40,663 bases of DNA from Chrysophaeum taylorii (GCA_029834535.1 JAQMWT010000596.1:1-40663); one strand, 5' to 3'. Numbered from the stretch's first letter, positions 1 through 8,925 are shown. Numbers and translations: made by a program. Notes: generated by a model from the letters alone, not told the origin.

Positions 1-1306
1 AACATCGTAGATCCTTTTCTTTCTAACCTTTGTCCGCTGTTCATGACTGGGATTTGCACAAGTTGATGTCAGCTCCGCTTTTATCCAAGCTCCCATTGAC
101 GAAGACATCTATGTCTGGCCACCCGAAGGCTATGCTCCTCGCCAACCCACCGATGGTTCCAAAATCGTTTTACAAGCTCCGTCGCTCTTGGTATGGTTGC
201 AAACAAGCTTGTCGCAATTGGTGGCTTTATTTCGAACGCTTCCTTCTCAATGATTGTGGCTTCGTCCGCGGATCTGGTGACACTTGCCACTACAAGCTCG
301 TGCTCAATTCTACCGTTGTCCTGCGTCTCGTTCTTGTCGTTGATGATCTTCTTGTGGCGCACCCTCGTCATTGCATTGGCCATTACCAAGCCTTTTTCCT
401 CCGTTTCCGCGCTTTCACTGACGTCAATGAGCTTGATCTCACCTCTTACGTTGGTCTTCGCATTACGCGTGATCGCTCTCAGAAAACCCTCACTCTTGAC
501 CAATCTCATGCTATCCGTGAAATCCTTACCGAACATCGCTTCATCAACAGTAAACCTGAACTAACTCCAGCTCCCAAAGGCCTTCATCTTTCTGCGGCAG
601 ATTGTCCTGCTCCTGGTTCTCCAGATCACATCTTCATGGCGCGCATCCCTTTTTTCGCCGTATTGTTGGCTGTGTCCTCTTCATCTCCATCATGACTCGC
701 CCTGATATCACTTGGTCCGTCAATCAGTGTGCGCGTTTTTCCCACAATCCTGGTAAACCCCACTGGCGCGCTTTATCCCACACTCTTCGTTACCTCGATG
801 GTTCTCACGATCTTGCCCTTATTCTTGGTCGCGATTCTACCCTTCGTCTCTGTGGTTATTCCGACTCCATATGGGCCGACGACCATGATGACCGCCACTC
901 TACAACTGGTTTTTGTTTTCTCCTTGCTGGCTCTATGATAGCCTACTGCTCCCGCTCGCAGTACTTACTTGCTCGCTCTTCTTTTGAAGCTGAATTGCTC
1001 GCTCTTTACGCTGCTACTGCTGAACTCTCTTGGCTTCTCAAACTTTTTGATGACTTTGATCTCCCTCGTCACACGGTCCCAATGTATGTCGATAATAGCA
1101 CCACCGTCACTCAAGTCCGTCTCCAATGTCTCACACGGCGCACCCGCCATATTGACATTCGCTTTTATAGTACCGCCGAATATCATCGCAACCACATCAT
1201 TGATCTCCAACACATTTCCCGCCTTCACAATCTTAGCGATATTTTCACCCGGAGTACGGAAGCTCCTTCCTTCCTCCGGCTTCGTGCTCTTTACCTCACT
1301 TCGTGA
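1..1306 (+). pseudogene. Ty1/copia reverse transcriptase-RNase H, 5'-incomplete and frameshifted
   Basis: C-terminal part of a copia-type pol polyprotein; the element begins left of the window. In order I see the RT segment QVDVSSAFIQAP, the KLRRSWYGCKQ block (family K-x-SLYGLKQ), the catalytic LVVDDLLV (family YVDD), a TRPDITWSVNQCARF block, then RNase H with GYSDSIWADD, SSFEAELLAL, a YVDNS aspartate and RTRHIDIRF, and the closing DIFTRS. All four RNase H acidic positions are present. The reading frame changes three times. Near 58 one base seems missing and near 167 one extra T restores the frame, so the two compensate; a third shift lies in a T6 run near 650. Open segments are 30-695 and 602-1306. 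Either a decayed copy or one with uncorrected homopolymer indels. Family assignment is secure; activity is unlikely as written. Confidence 0.88.
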
Positions 1307-1596
1307 TCTTCGCCCTGATCTCTGTTGTTTCTTTCTTGCCACAATGCCTCTATTGACGTCTTCCTCAAAGCTTCTCCTCTGTGAGCGTCTCACTTACCCC
1401 TTTTTCCTTTTCTTCCTTTTTCTTTTTCCAGCACCTGTGTGAGGACCTCACTTACCCCTTTTTCCGTTTCTTTCTTTTCCAGCACCTGTGTGAGGAAGCT
1501 ATGACACTTACCCCTGCACCACGTATCACCACGTATCCAGTATCCCTACGTCTTTCTCTTATCGCTAGTCTAACGCCTCATTCCAGTCGTAACAAT
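1307..1596. repeat. Pyrimidine-rich downstream region of the copia copy with a tandem duplication
   Basis: No gene is supported here. The stretch is T/C-rich and contains a direct duplication of about 50-57 bp (about 1389-1445 and 1447-1496). Each unit starts CTCACTTACCCC, runs through a pyrimidine tract and ends CAGCACCTGTGTGAGGA. It follows directly on the RNase H stop and could be 3' untranslated or LTR sequence, but no second LTR is in the window to confirm this. Confidence 0.5.
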
Positions 1597-1912
1597 ATAA
1601 GTTCACCTGGTCAGTAAGTCCACCTAGTTTAAATCTCTTACCCCCGTAAGTTCACCTGGTCCCAGTAAGTTTCATATAAGTTCACCTGGTCAGTAAGTTC
1701 ACCTAGCTCACACCCACTCCTTCGAGCTCGTCGCTCTCGCCTCCGTCAATCTAAGGCGCTTTGATCCGCACACGCCGCAAACCTTTGAGTTTACTCTAAA
1801 ACCCTCAGTAAGTTCACCTGGTCCCAGTAAGTTCACCTGGTCACTCAGTTCACCTAGTCCCAATCTCTAACCTCAGTAAGTTCACCTGGCCCAGTAAGCT
1901 CACCTACAGTGC
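1597..1912. repeat. GTAAGTTCACC motif array A
   Basis: About ten imperfect copies of a 17-19 bp motif, CAGTAAGTTCACCTGGTC, alternating with a CACCTAGTCCCAATCTCTAACC variant. They are broken by a non-motif spacer (about 1707-1800: CTTCGAGCTCGTCGCTCT ... TTGAGTTTACTCTAAAA) that recurs in arrays B and D. The array lies immediately 3' (in minus-strand sense) of a Helitron helicase fragment, and the same arrangement recurs at arrays B, C and D. I infer it is the 3' subterminal part of that element. Confidence 0.75.
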
Positions 1913-2495
1913 GCGTGTAGACGCCGGGAGGGGGCTTGTCGGTATTGCGCAGCACGTGTGGGGTAGGGTGGAGTCGTCGACCCGGAAGAGGATAACCTCG
2001 GGGTTGCCGATCGACAGAGAGCCACGTAGAGCTGGACGTGGCAGAAGACGGGCTTGGGCAAGAGGACGCCGACCTCGCGGGGCGTCTGGCCCTGGCTCTT
2101 GGTGATCGTTTGGCGTCGGCGGGCCTTAAGGGATACAGGTTGGAGGAGCCTCGGTGACACGACATGATCGATCATGTATATGGTACCGTTGCAGTGGCCG
2201 TGCGACGGGTCGAGGTTGCGAAGACTTTAAGCTCGCTATCAAAGTTAGCATGCCGTTGGTTGTCAGGGAGTGGAAAACTCGACTCTTGAGAGCGAGGCGT
2301 CGTCTTCCGACCCAACCTAGTCGGCCGAAAAGAACTCCGACGCCTCGTCTCCGGGAAAAAAGGCCGCGGTCATGCGCGCGTTGTCAGCATCGACAACATC
2401 GTTTCGACGGGGCGTGAGAATGGCGCGCTGAAAGAGCCGCCGCGGGTCGTGGAAATAGTCTGCGAGGTCGCCGTAGACGGCTTCGAGGATCAATG
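1905..2495 (-). pseudogene. Helitron-type (PIF1-like) helicase C-terminus, copy A
   Basis: The minus strand encodes the end of a Helitron Rep/helicase. From high to low coordinate: YGDLADYFHDPRRLFQRAIL and TPRRNDVVDADNARM (family RAILTPRNDDVDAIN), FPGDEASEFFSAD, then in another frame [20 protein letters not shown] and [20 protein letters not shown] (family NKSQGQTL..VGVYLP.PVFSHGQLYVALSR, helicase motif VI region). The frames are joined by shifts, so this copy is dead. It ends abruptly at a G30 tract, whereas the other copies continue for about 30-50 bp of shared sequence. The closest alternative is a host PIF1 helicase, but four dispersed copies argue for a transposon. Confidence 0.8.
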
Positions 2496-2500
2496 GTTGG

Positions 2501-2501
<1 letters not shown>

Positions 2502-2531
<30 letters not shown>
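2502..2531. repeat. Poly-G tract, G30
   Basis: Thirty consecutive G residues interrupt the sequence exactly where Helitron copy A loses homology to copies B-D. It may be a real G-quadruplex-forming tract or a sequencing/assembly artefact at a join. Confidence 0.9.
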
Positions 2532-2532
<1 letters not shown>

Positions 2533-2559
2533 CATGGCGAAAATGAAATTTTCTACCTC

Positions 2560-2745
2560 TAAAACATAAAAGGGTGATTGATCAAACTTAATGCAACTTC
2601 GGAGTGACCAAACTTAACTGATCAAACTTCTATTGAAAGTGACCATACTTGTGAATTGTTCCTTAAACATACATCAAATCGAGCAAACTTGAAAGAAATT
2701 GACCAAACTTGTTGACCAAATTTGACCGATCCCTATAATTTTCGG
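2560..2745. repeat. Dispersed AAGTTTGGTCA-motif repeat, inverted relative to 28850-29010
   Basis: Contains several TGACCAAACTT or TGATCAAACTT motifs (reverse complement AAGTTTGGTCA). Read on the minus strand, the block matches 28850-29010 over about 160 bp with modest divergence, including the distinctive GTTTGCTCGATTTG and CACTCCGAAGTTGCATTAAG segments. It is therefore a member of an interspersed repeat family. No coding potential is visible. Confidence 0.8.
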
Positions 2746-2762
2746 GTAAATACAAGTGCAGG

Positions 2763-3106
2763 CCAGTAAGTTCACCTAGTCCCAATCTCCAACCCCAGTA
2801 ATTTCACCTGGTCCCCTTACGTTCACCTGGTCAGTAAGTTCACCTAGTCCCAATCTCTAACCCCAGTAACTTCGGCGTAAACCCACTCGTGCTCACACCC
2901 ACTCACCCCACTCTCCTTCGAGCTCGTCGCTCTCACCCCCGCCAATCCAAGCTGCTTTGATCCGCACGCGCCGCCAACCCTTGAGTTTACTCTAAAAACC
3001 CCAGTAAGTTCACCTGGTCCCAGTAAGTTCACCTGGTCACTCAGTTCACCTAGTCCCAATCTCAAACCCCAGTAAGTTCACAGTACCAGTAAGTTCACTT
3101 ACAGTG
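2763..3106. repeat. GTAAGTTCACC motif array B
   Basis: Same structure as the array at 1597-1912: copies of CAGTAAGTTCACCTGGTC and the CTAGTCCCAATCTC variant, around a central spacer with CCCACTCGTGCTCACA, CTTCGAGCTCGTCGCTCT and GAGTTTACTCTAAAAA. It abuts the 3' side of Helitron helicase copy B. Confidence 0.75.
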
Positions 3107-3705
3107 CGCGTGTAGACGCCGGGAGGGGGCTTAACGGTATTGCGCAGCACGTGTGGGGTAGGGTGGAGTCGTCGACTCAGAAGAGCATATCCTCGTGGTT
3201 GCCGATCGACAGAGAGCCACGTAGAGCTGGACGTGACAGAATACGGGCTTGGGCAAGAGGACGCCGACCTCGCGGGGCGTCTGGCCCTGGCTCTTGTTGA
3301 TCGTTTGGCGTCGGCGGGCCTTAAGGGATACAGGTTGGAGGAGCCTCGGTGACACGACACGATCGATCATGTATCTGGTACCGTTGCAGTGGCCGTGCGA
3401 CGGGTCGAGGTTGCGAAGACTTTAAGCTCGCGATCAAAGTCAGCATGCCGTTGGTTGTCAGGGAGTCGAAAACTCGACTGTAAAGAGCGAGGCGTCGTCT
3501 TCCGACCCAACCTAGTCTGCCGAAAAGAACTCCGACGCCTCGTCTCCGGGAAAAAAAGGCCGCGGTCATGCGCGCGTTGTCAGCATCGACAACATCGTTT
3601 CGACGGGGCGTGAGAATGGCGCGCTGAAAGAGCCGCCGCGGGTCGTGGAAATAGTCTGCGAGGTCGCCGTAGACGGCTTGGAGGATCAATGGCTGGCTCG
3701 CGGGC
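3100..3705 (-). pseudogene. Helitron-type helicase C-terminus, copy B
   Basis: A near-duplicate of the fragment at 1905-2495. Minus-strand motifs are [49 protein letters not shown] in one frame (family LRNLDPS.GLCNGTRL), [12 protein letters not shown] and [17 protein letters not shown]. The run of A after the NARMTAA segment is one base longer than in copy A and shifts the frame. A second shift separates the two halves. Between them the ancestral domain order of a Helitron/PIF1 helicase C-terminus can be read. The fragment is flanked at its high-coordinate side by CCTTACCCTAAATCGAGGGA, shared with copy D. Confidence 0.82.
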
Positions 3706-3729
3706 CTACCTGATCCTTACCCTAAATCG

Positions 3730-3866
3730 AGGGACAAACAGAAACGTACTTATCTCAGCCCGTCAGGCACATCCCTCATACCCCACAAACCCACCCACAT
3801 CCTTCATGCTCCCCACACACACCCCCCTCTTAGCAGTCGACATTTAAAGACAAACACAGACGGACT
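3730..3866 (+). mobile_element. LINE 3' tail fragment
   Basis: A short, 5'-truncated copy of the LINE 3' end: TACTTATCTC, GCCCGTCAGGCACATCC, CCACAAACCCACCCACATCC, CCCCCTCTTAGCAGTCGACA, TTTAAAGACAAACA. The same string ends the LINE copies at 5155 and 18432. A longer truncated LINE begins directly after it at about 3867, so insertions are stacked head to tail at the GACAAACA boundary. Confidence 0.75.
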
Positions 3867-5146
3867 TCGGGCTGATCTCCGTACCACGCTGGCTTCCCAC
3901 GGCGGCGCTGGTTCCGGCGACCTCGCCAACGTTCATCTCGTCGACGGTCCTCTCTCCCACGAATTCGTCTCCATGGGCGTCCTCGTCGACCCCACCATCT
4001 CGACACCCGTGCTCATACCCCAACTCCAGCGTGCTCTAACCTCCCAAGGCGAGACAGCTCGGGCCGCTGCACTCCAGCGCCTTGCGGCCACCTTTCCCAT
4101 CACCGATGCACTTCGAGTAGCGGCGTCCTCATGGGATCGCTTCTCGACCACGCTCATCAGCTCGTGGCCCAGCTCTGCCCATCAAAACCCCCAACCGCTG
4201 CTGGGCTGAGATGTGTGCCCAGTACTTTGGCTACCCCTCTCCAGCTTTTTCGGGCCTCGTGGGCACTCGCATTCTGGGCACTGACGTCGTTCTCGACGCT
4301 CACGGCAAGGTGCTTCTCACGCAGGCCAACCTTGTCAACCGCGGAGGAGCGCGGACCACCTGGAACGACAGCTTGCTCGATTGCGCCCTCTCCACCATCA
4401 AAGAGGCCGGCATCCCAGCCCTGTCCGAGGTTCTCGGCATCTTTGCTGACGTCGTCGCCCCTACCATTCGCACGCGCCTCTACGGCCGGTACCGAGGCAA
4501 TCTCGCCCGTCGCCACGTCGTCCCAGACATCCTCACCACGCTCGACAACAAGGAGCAGCTCTACGACATCAAAACCCTCGCTTGGGGTTCGTTCTACACC
4601 GCCCACGCCCTCCATCCCTCCCACCCGTCGCCTGTCGATCGGCGCGCAGCGCAAGTCCACTCCGAATACCTCGCTCACGCCCGCGGCATCGACGCCATCA
4701 TCCCCCAGCCGGGCACAGCACCACCGCCTGGCTTCTTGGGCCCTGTCGAACAGCGGCTACGTAGCTACGGCACCGTCGCCGGCCTCGTCTTTGGTGCCTT
4801 CGGTGAGGCCAGCGCGGCGTGCCACGCTCTCGCCCAAACATGCGCAGAGCGCATCGCTGCGCGAACCTGGGTGGCACGCGGCTGCGCCAACTTCACAGAG
4901 GCAAAGGCGGCCCAAACTCGCCGCATCTATCGTGAGTGGGGGATCGCCAACGCATTAGGCCGGGCTCGCTGTGCCCTCACCGCCCTCACCCATGTCGCCG
5001 CCTCGGGGAACCCCACCCAGGCCGCCCGATCCCAGCAGGACGTCACCCTTCGTCGCACATACGTCCGGCGGCAGCATGTGTACGACCTACGGGCGGGGCC
5101 CGTCCTCTCTTCGCCTGCCCCACGCCTCGGCGATGACCCCGACTAG
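3867..5146 (+). pseudogene. LINE (RLE-type non-LTR retrotransposon) C-terminal region, 5'-truncated
   Basis: Downstream part of a non-LTR retrotransposon polyprotein. The frame read from about 3901 (HLVDGPLSHEFVSMGVLVDP) runs to near 4188, where a C5 run causes a shift. The next frame, open to the TAG at 5144-5146, starts near CWAEMCAQYFGYPSPAF. It contains RRHVVPDILTT and YDIKTLAWGSFY (residues 105-106 PD and 119-121 DIK, counting from the Met at 4211), a layout matching a PD-(D/E)XK restriction-like endonuclease core, followed by PVEQRLRSYGTVAGLVFGAF and GEASAACHAL. I recall this C-terminal block from LINE-like elements in other protist genomes. RT itself is missing, as expected for 5' truncation. 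The last 390 bp closely match 18030-18425. Confidence 0.75.
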
Positions 5147-5352
5147 GTCCCGCGTACTTATCTCCGCCCGTCAGGCACATCCCTCATACCCCACAAACCC
5201 ACCCACATCCTTCATGCTTCCCACACACACCCCCCTCTTAGCAGTCGACATTTAAAGACAAACAGACAAACAGACAAACAGACAAACAGACAAACAGACA
5301 AACAGACAAACAGACAAACAGACAAACATCTGTCGATTTGTAGTAAGGAAGA
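5147..5352 (+). mobile_element. LINE 3' UTR and (ACAAACAG)n tail
   Basis: Directly follows the LINE stop codon. It carries the 3' UTR (CGCCCGTCAGGCACATCC ... CTTAGCAGTCGACATTTAAA), then about nine ACAAACAG units at 5258-5328, then CATCTGTCGATT. A microsatellite tail is common for non-LTR elements. The GTCGATTAGTAGTTAGGA sequence after the tail also follows the tails at 18603 and 24045, so it is either part of the element end or a preferred target. Confidence 0.8.
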
Positions 5353-5530
5353 TGCGGATTGACCAAACTTAAGTGACGAAACTTGTTGAGGGTTTACGGT
5401 GACCAAACTTATATGGTGGTTTCTAAATGTCGACTGCTAAGAGGGGTGTGTGTGTAGGGGGCATGAAGGATGTGGGTGGGTTTGTAACTTATATGGTGGT
5501 TGGCAACTTGACTTTTCCCAAAATTATATT
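5345..5530. repeat. AAGTTTGGTCA-family repeat carrying a LINE-tail insertion
   Basis: Matches 33445-33535 (GCGGATTGACCAAACTTAAG, GACGAAACTTGTTG, TTTACGGTGACCAAACTTAT, ATGGTGGTTGGCAACTTGAC, TTTTCCC) but is interrupted by a 64-bp insertion at 5422-5485. The 33-kb copy is the empty version of the same sequence. Confidence 0.8.
5422..5485 (-). mobile_element. Very short LINE-tail insertion with 16-bp target site duplication
   Basis: On the minus strand this 64-bp piece reads ACAAACCCACCCACATCC ... CTCTTAGCAGTCGACATTTA, the LINE 3' end. It is flanked by a perfect direct repeat, AACTTATATGGTGGTT, at 5406-5421 and 5486-5501. The homologous repeat at 33.49 kb lacks the insertion. These are the marks of target-primed reverse transcription with extreme 5' truncation. 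Confidence 0.85.
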
Positions 5531-5836
5531 CCTGTTGATGGAATCAACATTTACGAATCGAATAATCCTTTGGTTGAAAAACTAGCCCTCTCGAAGAGAG
5601 GCTTGTTTGCCAAAGCTCTTCGGGTGATTAATGCGTGCGCGAAACCGTCGTCGCCAGCTCAGTATATCAGTATGTTCGATACTAAACGGATCGCAAAAAA
5701 CGGGAAGTTCAATGTGCGTCCCGTCTGTCTGTCTGTCCTGTCAGTCTTCCGTATTTTCTTTTTAGCTCAAACAGAAAGAACGAAGATAAAGAAAAAAGAT
5801 AAGTCGTAAGTAACTTCCTTGAAAGAGAAATTACCT
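5503..5836 (+). other. Short unassigned open segment
   Basis: An open frame across about 5450-5809 contains GINIYESNNPLVEKLALSKR, GLFAKALRVINACAKPSS and MFDTKRIAKNGKF (about 5545-5712). The composition looks protein-like, then it degrades into TCTGTCTGTC and A-rich sequence. It may be a broken exon or a chance frame; I recognise no family. A 19-bp string AATAATCCTTTGGTTGAAA at 5561-5579 recurs at 7150-7168, so part of it is repeated DNA. Confidence 0.25.
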
Positions 5837-6489
5837 AATGGACGCAAGACTGCTTAGGACGGTTTTTCTTGCGGTTAGCCGCGTCGTGGCTCGCCCCTTC
5901 GTGGAGAGCGACGGCGGACCGCCGCGCGGCCCGGGATGACGTGAGAAACCGTCCGGCGCTCGGCGAGGCGGGAGATCGTGCGGGAAAACGAAAGAGGCGC
6001 AAGTTCCTTTGAAAAGGAACTGGTACTCGAGTGTCCTCGCCCAGGAGTGGGATGGTTCCCGAGCGCGAACGTGCGGTCCGTCGCGACAAGATGGGGCGAT
6101 TGCGGGCCGCTCGTCGTGAAGCTCTTGCCGCCGGCGACGAGGATGCGGCGATGCTGCTTGAGCGTCAACGCGAGGCCAAGCGTATTGCAATTGCAGAGCG
6201 GCGTGATGATCGTCTAGGAGAAGCGCACGCCGGCAACGAGTACGCGATGCGCGCGCTCGAAGACGAACGCGAGGCTCATCGCCACGTCGCAAGGCGCGAC
6301 AAACCGGCGACGAGGACGCGATGCGCGCGCTCGAGGACGAACGCGAGAGTGATCGTCAGCGCCACGCCGTATGCCGCAAGAGTTGCAGGGAAGCTAAACG
6401 AGCTCGTCGTAGTCACCAGCAGCGCTCCTCCCCCCCCCCCCCTTTCTAACTTTTTTTTTTCAACCAAAGCCCTGCCGCGCCGGCCCTAA
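5837..6489 (+). pseudogene. Arg/Glu/Ala-rich coiled-coil-like remnant
   Basis: The plus strand reads ERERAVRRDKMGRLRAARRE, GDEDAAMLLERQREAKRIAI, AMRALEDEREAHRHVARRD and, after a frame change near 6310, a second DEDAMRALEDERESDRQRHA. So a charged segment of about 40 residues is present about twice. Such basic/acidic repeats occur at the N-termini of some Helitron Rep-helicase proteins, and Helitron remains lie on both sides, but that link is only inference. 5837-6030 holds no clear gene. The end is C- and T-homopolymer rich (6427-6460). Confidence 0.35.
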
Positions 6490-6494
6490 TAATT

Positions 6495-6530
6495 CGACGA
6501 CCGACCGACCGACCGACCGACCGTCCGACC
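6495..6530. repeat. (GACC)n microsatellite
   Basis: About eight GACC/GACG tetranucleotide units, GACGACCGACCGACCGACC and onward. Confidence 0.9.
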
Positions 6531-6578
6531 AGTATAGAATTTATTAAATAGTCATGTTGGATGGAAGCTTAAAATATC

Positions 6579-6985
6579 TTGCCGATCTTAGCATATCTTG
6601 CGTGCTTGCCCCGGAGAAATGATGGCGACGCCTCGTGGGACGAGCCACGGCGTCTCGTGCCTAAAGAGCGCCGCGACACCGAGGGACGCGCGCGGCTTGC
6701 GCGGCACCGCCCGAGCGAAGCTGAGAAGCAGCTGAAGCACCGCGATCTCGACGCGGACCAAAAAGCGACATCGCGTGGGAGCGTGCGGCAAGACTAGGAA
6801 AAGGACCGCGAGCGAGGGCGAGAGCGTCGTGCTGCTACCGCGCGGCCGCAACACGAGGAAAATCAACGCGACCGAGCGCGAGAGCGTCGTGCTACCGGGC
6901 TGCCGCAACGGTAGGAAAAGGACCGCAAGCGCGCGCGACAGCGTCGTGCTACCGCGCGGCGGCAACACTATTGAAATGGAACGTT
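6579..6985 (+). repeat. Arg-rich coding-like tandem repeat, about 57-60 bp period
   Basis: From about 6783 there are three units that translate to versions of EKDRERGRERRAATARPQH, EENQRDRARERRAT and EKDRKRARQRRATARRQH, separated by TAG stops in two units. Upstream, 6606-6797 is an open frame with KERRDTEGRARLARHRPSEA and KQLKHRDLDADQKA. The amino-acid pattern is better conserved than expected for random DNA, so this was probably a basic coiled-coil region of a transposon protein, perhaps the Helitron. No intact product is possible. Confidence 0.4.
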
Positions 6986-7404
6986 CCACCGTCCGTCTAC
7001 TATTGTCGGAGTGTGAAATGGGACGTTCCACCATTCGTCTAGTATTCCACCATACGTCTATGTATGTCTCTAAAGGTCGACTGCGAAGGGGGGTGTGTGT
7101 GTGTGGTGCATGAAGGATGTGGGTGGTTTTGTCCATGCGCTTCCATAAAAATAATCCTTTGGTTGAAACGAGTTGAGAGGCGCAGACTTTATTTTTTTTT
7201 CCAGTACCCATACATCTGCTTTTTTATGATATCATGTTCTTTTTTTTTTTTTTTTTTTTATGAGATCTCTGCTACGCCCTTCTGGCACATCCTCACACGC
7301 GACACAACGCACCGTAAGACCACGGTGGGGGGAGAGTGCGAACGTGAGGGCCGCCGCTTCGCGTCGAGTGTGCTTATGGCGCTGGCATCGCGAGCGTTCG
7401 CGTG
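6972..7404. other. Non-coding mosaic with an inverted LINE tail and a T20 run
   Basis: At 6978-7060 a degenerate unit GGACGTTCCACCATTCGTCT occurs about three times. At 7067-7132 lies an inverted LINE-tail piece; the minus strand reads ACCACCCACATCCTTCATGC ... CGCAGTCGACCTTTAGAGA. A T20 homopolymer lies at 7240-7259. I see no gene. Confidence 0.6.
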
Positions 7405-7470
7405 ACTGAGTTCACCTAGTCCCAATCTCTAACCCCAGTAAGTTCACCTGGTCCCAGCAAGCTCACCTAC
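7405..7470. repeat. GTAAGTTCACC motif array C (short)
   Basis: Three motif copies (GAGTTCACCTAGTCCCAATC, CAGTAAGTTCACCTGGTCCC, AGCAAGCTCACC) directly 3' of Helitron fragment C on the minus strand. The array is shorter than A, B and D and lacks their central spacer. Confidence 0.7.
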
Positions 7471-8075
7471 AGTGCGCGTGTAGACGCCGGGAGGGGGCTT
7501 ATCGGTATTGCGCAGCACGTGTGTGGTAGGGTGGAGTCGCCGACCCTGATGAGGATATCCTCGGGGTTGCCGACTCGACAGAGAGCCACGTAGAGCTGAA
7601 CGTGGCAGAAGACGGGCTTGGGCAAGAGGACGCCGACCTTGCGTGGAGTCTGCCCCTGGCTCTTGTTGATCGTTTGGCGTCAGCGGAGCTTAAGGGATAC
7701 TGGTTGGAGGAGCCTCGGTGACACGACACGATCGATGATGTATCGGGTGCCGTTGCAGTGGCCTTGCGACGGGTCGAGGTTGCGAAGACTTTAAGCTCGA
7801 GATCAAAGGCAGCATGCCGTTCGTGGTCAGGGAGATGAAAACTCGACTGTAAAGAGCGAGGCGTCGTCTTCCGACCCAACATAGTCGGCCGAAAAGAACT
7901 CCGACGCCTCGTCTCCTGGAAAGGCCACCGTCATGCGCGCGTCGTCAGCATCGACAACATCGTTTCGACGGGGCGTGAGAATGGCGCGCTGAAAGAGCCG
8001 CCGCGGGTCGTGGAAATAGCCTGCGAGGTCGCCGTAGGCGGCTTGGAGGATCAATGTTTGGCTCGCGCGCCTACC
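7465..8075 (-). pseudogene. Helitron-type helicase C-terminus, copy C
   Basis: Most diverged of the four copies, but it keeps the longest clean upstream frame: ILQAAYGDLAGYFHDPRRLF, QRAILTPRRNDVVDADDARM, TVAFPGDEASEFFSADYVGS and EDDASLFTVEF. Here the A-run that breaks copies B and D is short and in frame. The motif VI region ([23 protein letters not shown]) is in a different frame. It therefore shows best what the ancestral helicase looked like just upstream of the conserved NLDPS box. Confidence 0.8.
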
Positions 8076-8098
8076 TGAGCCTTACCCTGATTCGGGGG

Positions 8099-8230
8099 AC
8101 ATACCCCACAAACGCTCCCCACACACTCCCCCCTCTTAGCAGTCGACATTTAAAGACATACCCCACAAACCCACCCACATCTTTCATGCCCCCCACACCC
8201 AACCCCCTCTTAGCAGTCGACATTTAAAGA
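8099..8230 (+). mobile_element. Two tandem LINE 3' tails
   Basis: Two successive copies of CATACCCCACAAAC ... CCCCTCTTAGCAGTCGACA, TTTAAAGACA. The first is cut by the second, and the second is followed directly by a LINE ORF fragment. This again shows insertion at the end of a previous tail. Confidence 0.75.
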
Positions 8231-8347
8231 CAGACTCCTGGCCCGCCACCCCACTACGCAGCGGCCCTTCTTCAGCACCAATTTCGAGCCTGGAAGCGAT
8301 AACGTCCTCGTCGATCCCTGGCAATATTCCGCCGCTTCCTGCGCCAC
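8231..8347 (+). mobile_element. LINE internal ORF fragment (plus strand)
   Basis: 117 bp matching the reverse complement of about 20265-20382: CAGACTCCTGGCCCGCCACC ... TTTCGAGCCTGGAAG ... CGCCGCTTCCTGCGCCAC. It encodes the end of the third IQ-like repeat (QFRAWK) and the lead-in to the RING-like finger. At the point where the minus-strand LINE has TGA, this copy has CGA, followed by TAA where the other has TTA. It ends exactly at the gypsy LTR. Confidence 0.8.
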
Positions 8348-8677
8348 TGTAGTGGTTTTCTCGGATACCCGCCCCTCCTGGCCGGACCGGGGGCCTCAAC
8401 AACCCTTCCTCCCAACCCGAACCGCGGGTGAAACCACCACACGCCCGATCTCCGCGCAATACCTCACGCCATCACGAAATCGGACAAACAAACGAGGGTA
8501 ATATCAAGAAGACAGCAAGAAAGCAATACAAATGCCCGGTACATTGGGTCCCGTGGAAGCGCAGGTGAAGATGTCGAGATGACACCCCCCCATAAATGCA
8601 ATATCAATACCAGGGCAACAATCAGGGTAAGTCAGGTGGCAGGCAGGCAAGTGGGGGAAATGGGCGTTACTGCCACA
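8348..8677 (-). repeat. Gypsy 3' LTR
   Basis: 330 bp beginning TGTAGTGGTTTTCTC and ending GTTACTGCCACA on the plus strand, aligned end to end with 17699-18029. On the sense (minus) strand it starts TGTGGCAGTAACGCC and ends ACCACTACA. Its left neighbour is a LINE fragment. Confidence 0.93.
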
Positions 8678-8712
8678 GGAGCCCCCTACTTGAGATGAAG
8701 TCGTCCTCGACT

Positions 8713-8925
8713 TCAAGGGTGACGAAGGTCACGCTCACGAATGGTACGATAAGCTCGTTCAGCTACATCAGCAGGAACTTTGTTGCTGTGGAGACCGAAG
8801 TTAGTGACGAGGACATCGATTTCATCCGGGCGAAAATCAGTCACACAGCGTTCGCAGCCCTCCATGTTTGGTCGTGGGCGTGTGAAGCTACCTCCGTCAG
8901 GATCTTTGTATTTTGGTCTTAAGCG
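8713..8925 (-). pseudogene. Integrase C-terminal extension beyond an in-frame TGA
   Basis: After the TGA at 8926-8928 the integrase frame stays open for about 70 more codons (RLRPKYKDPDGGSFTRPRPN ... RAYRTIRERDLRHP) to a TGA at 8713-8715, close to the 3' LTR. The first TGA would be CGA (Arg) after one CpG transition, so the ancestral pol probably ended here. Confidence 0.6.

Noticed and set aside
1905..2495. Host PIF1 helicase gene
   Set aside because: Four dispersed, decayed copies on the same strand with shared flanking arrays indicate a Helitron-type transposon.
3973..4209. Independent small gene at 3973
   Set aside because: It is the in-frame 5' part of the truncated LINE polyprotein before a C-run frameshift.
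5258..5328. CRISPR-like regular repeat
   Set aside because: It is an uninterrupted 8-bp microsatellite, the LINE tail, with no spacers, in a eukaryotic context.
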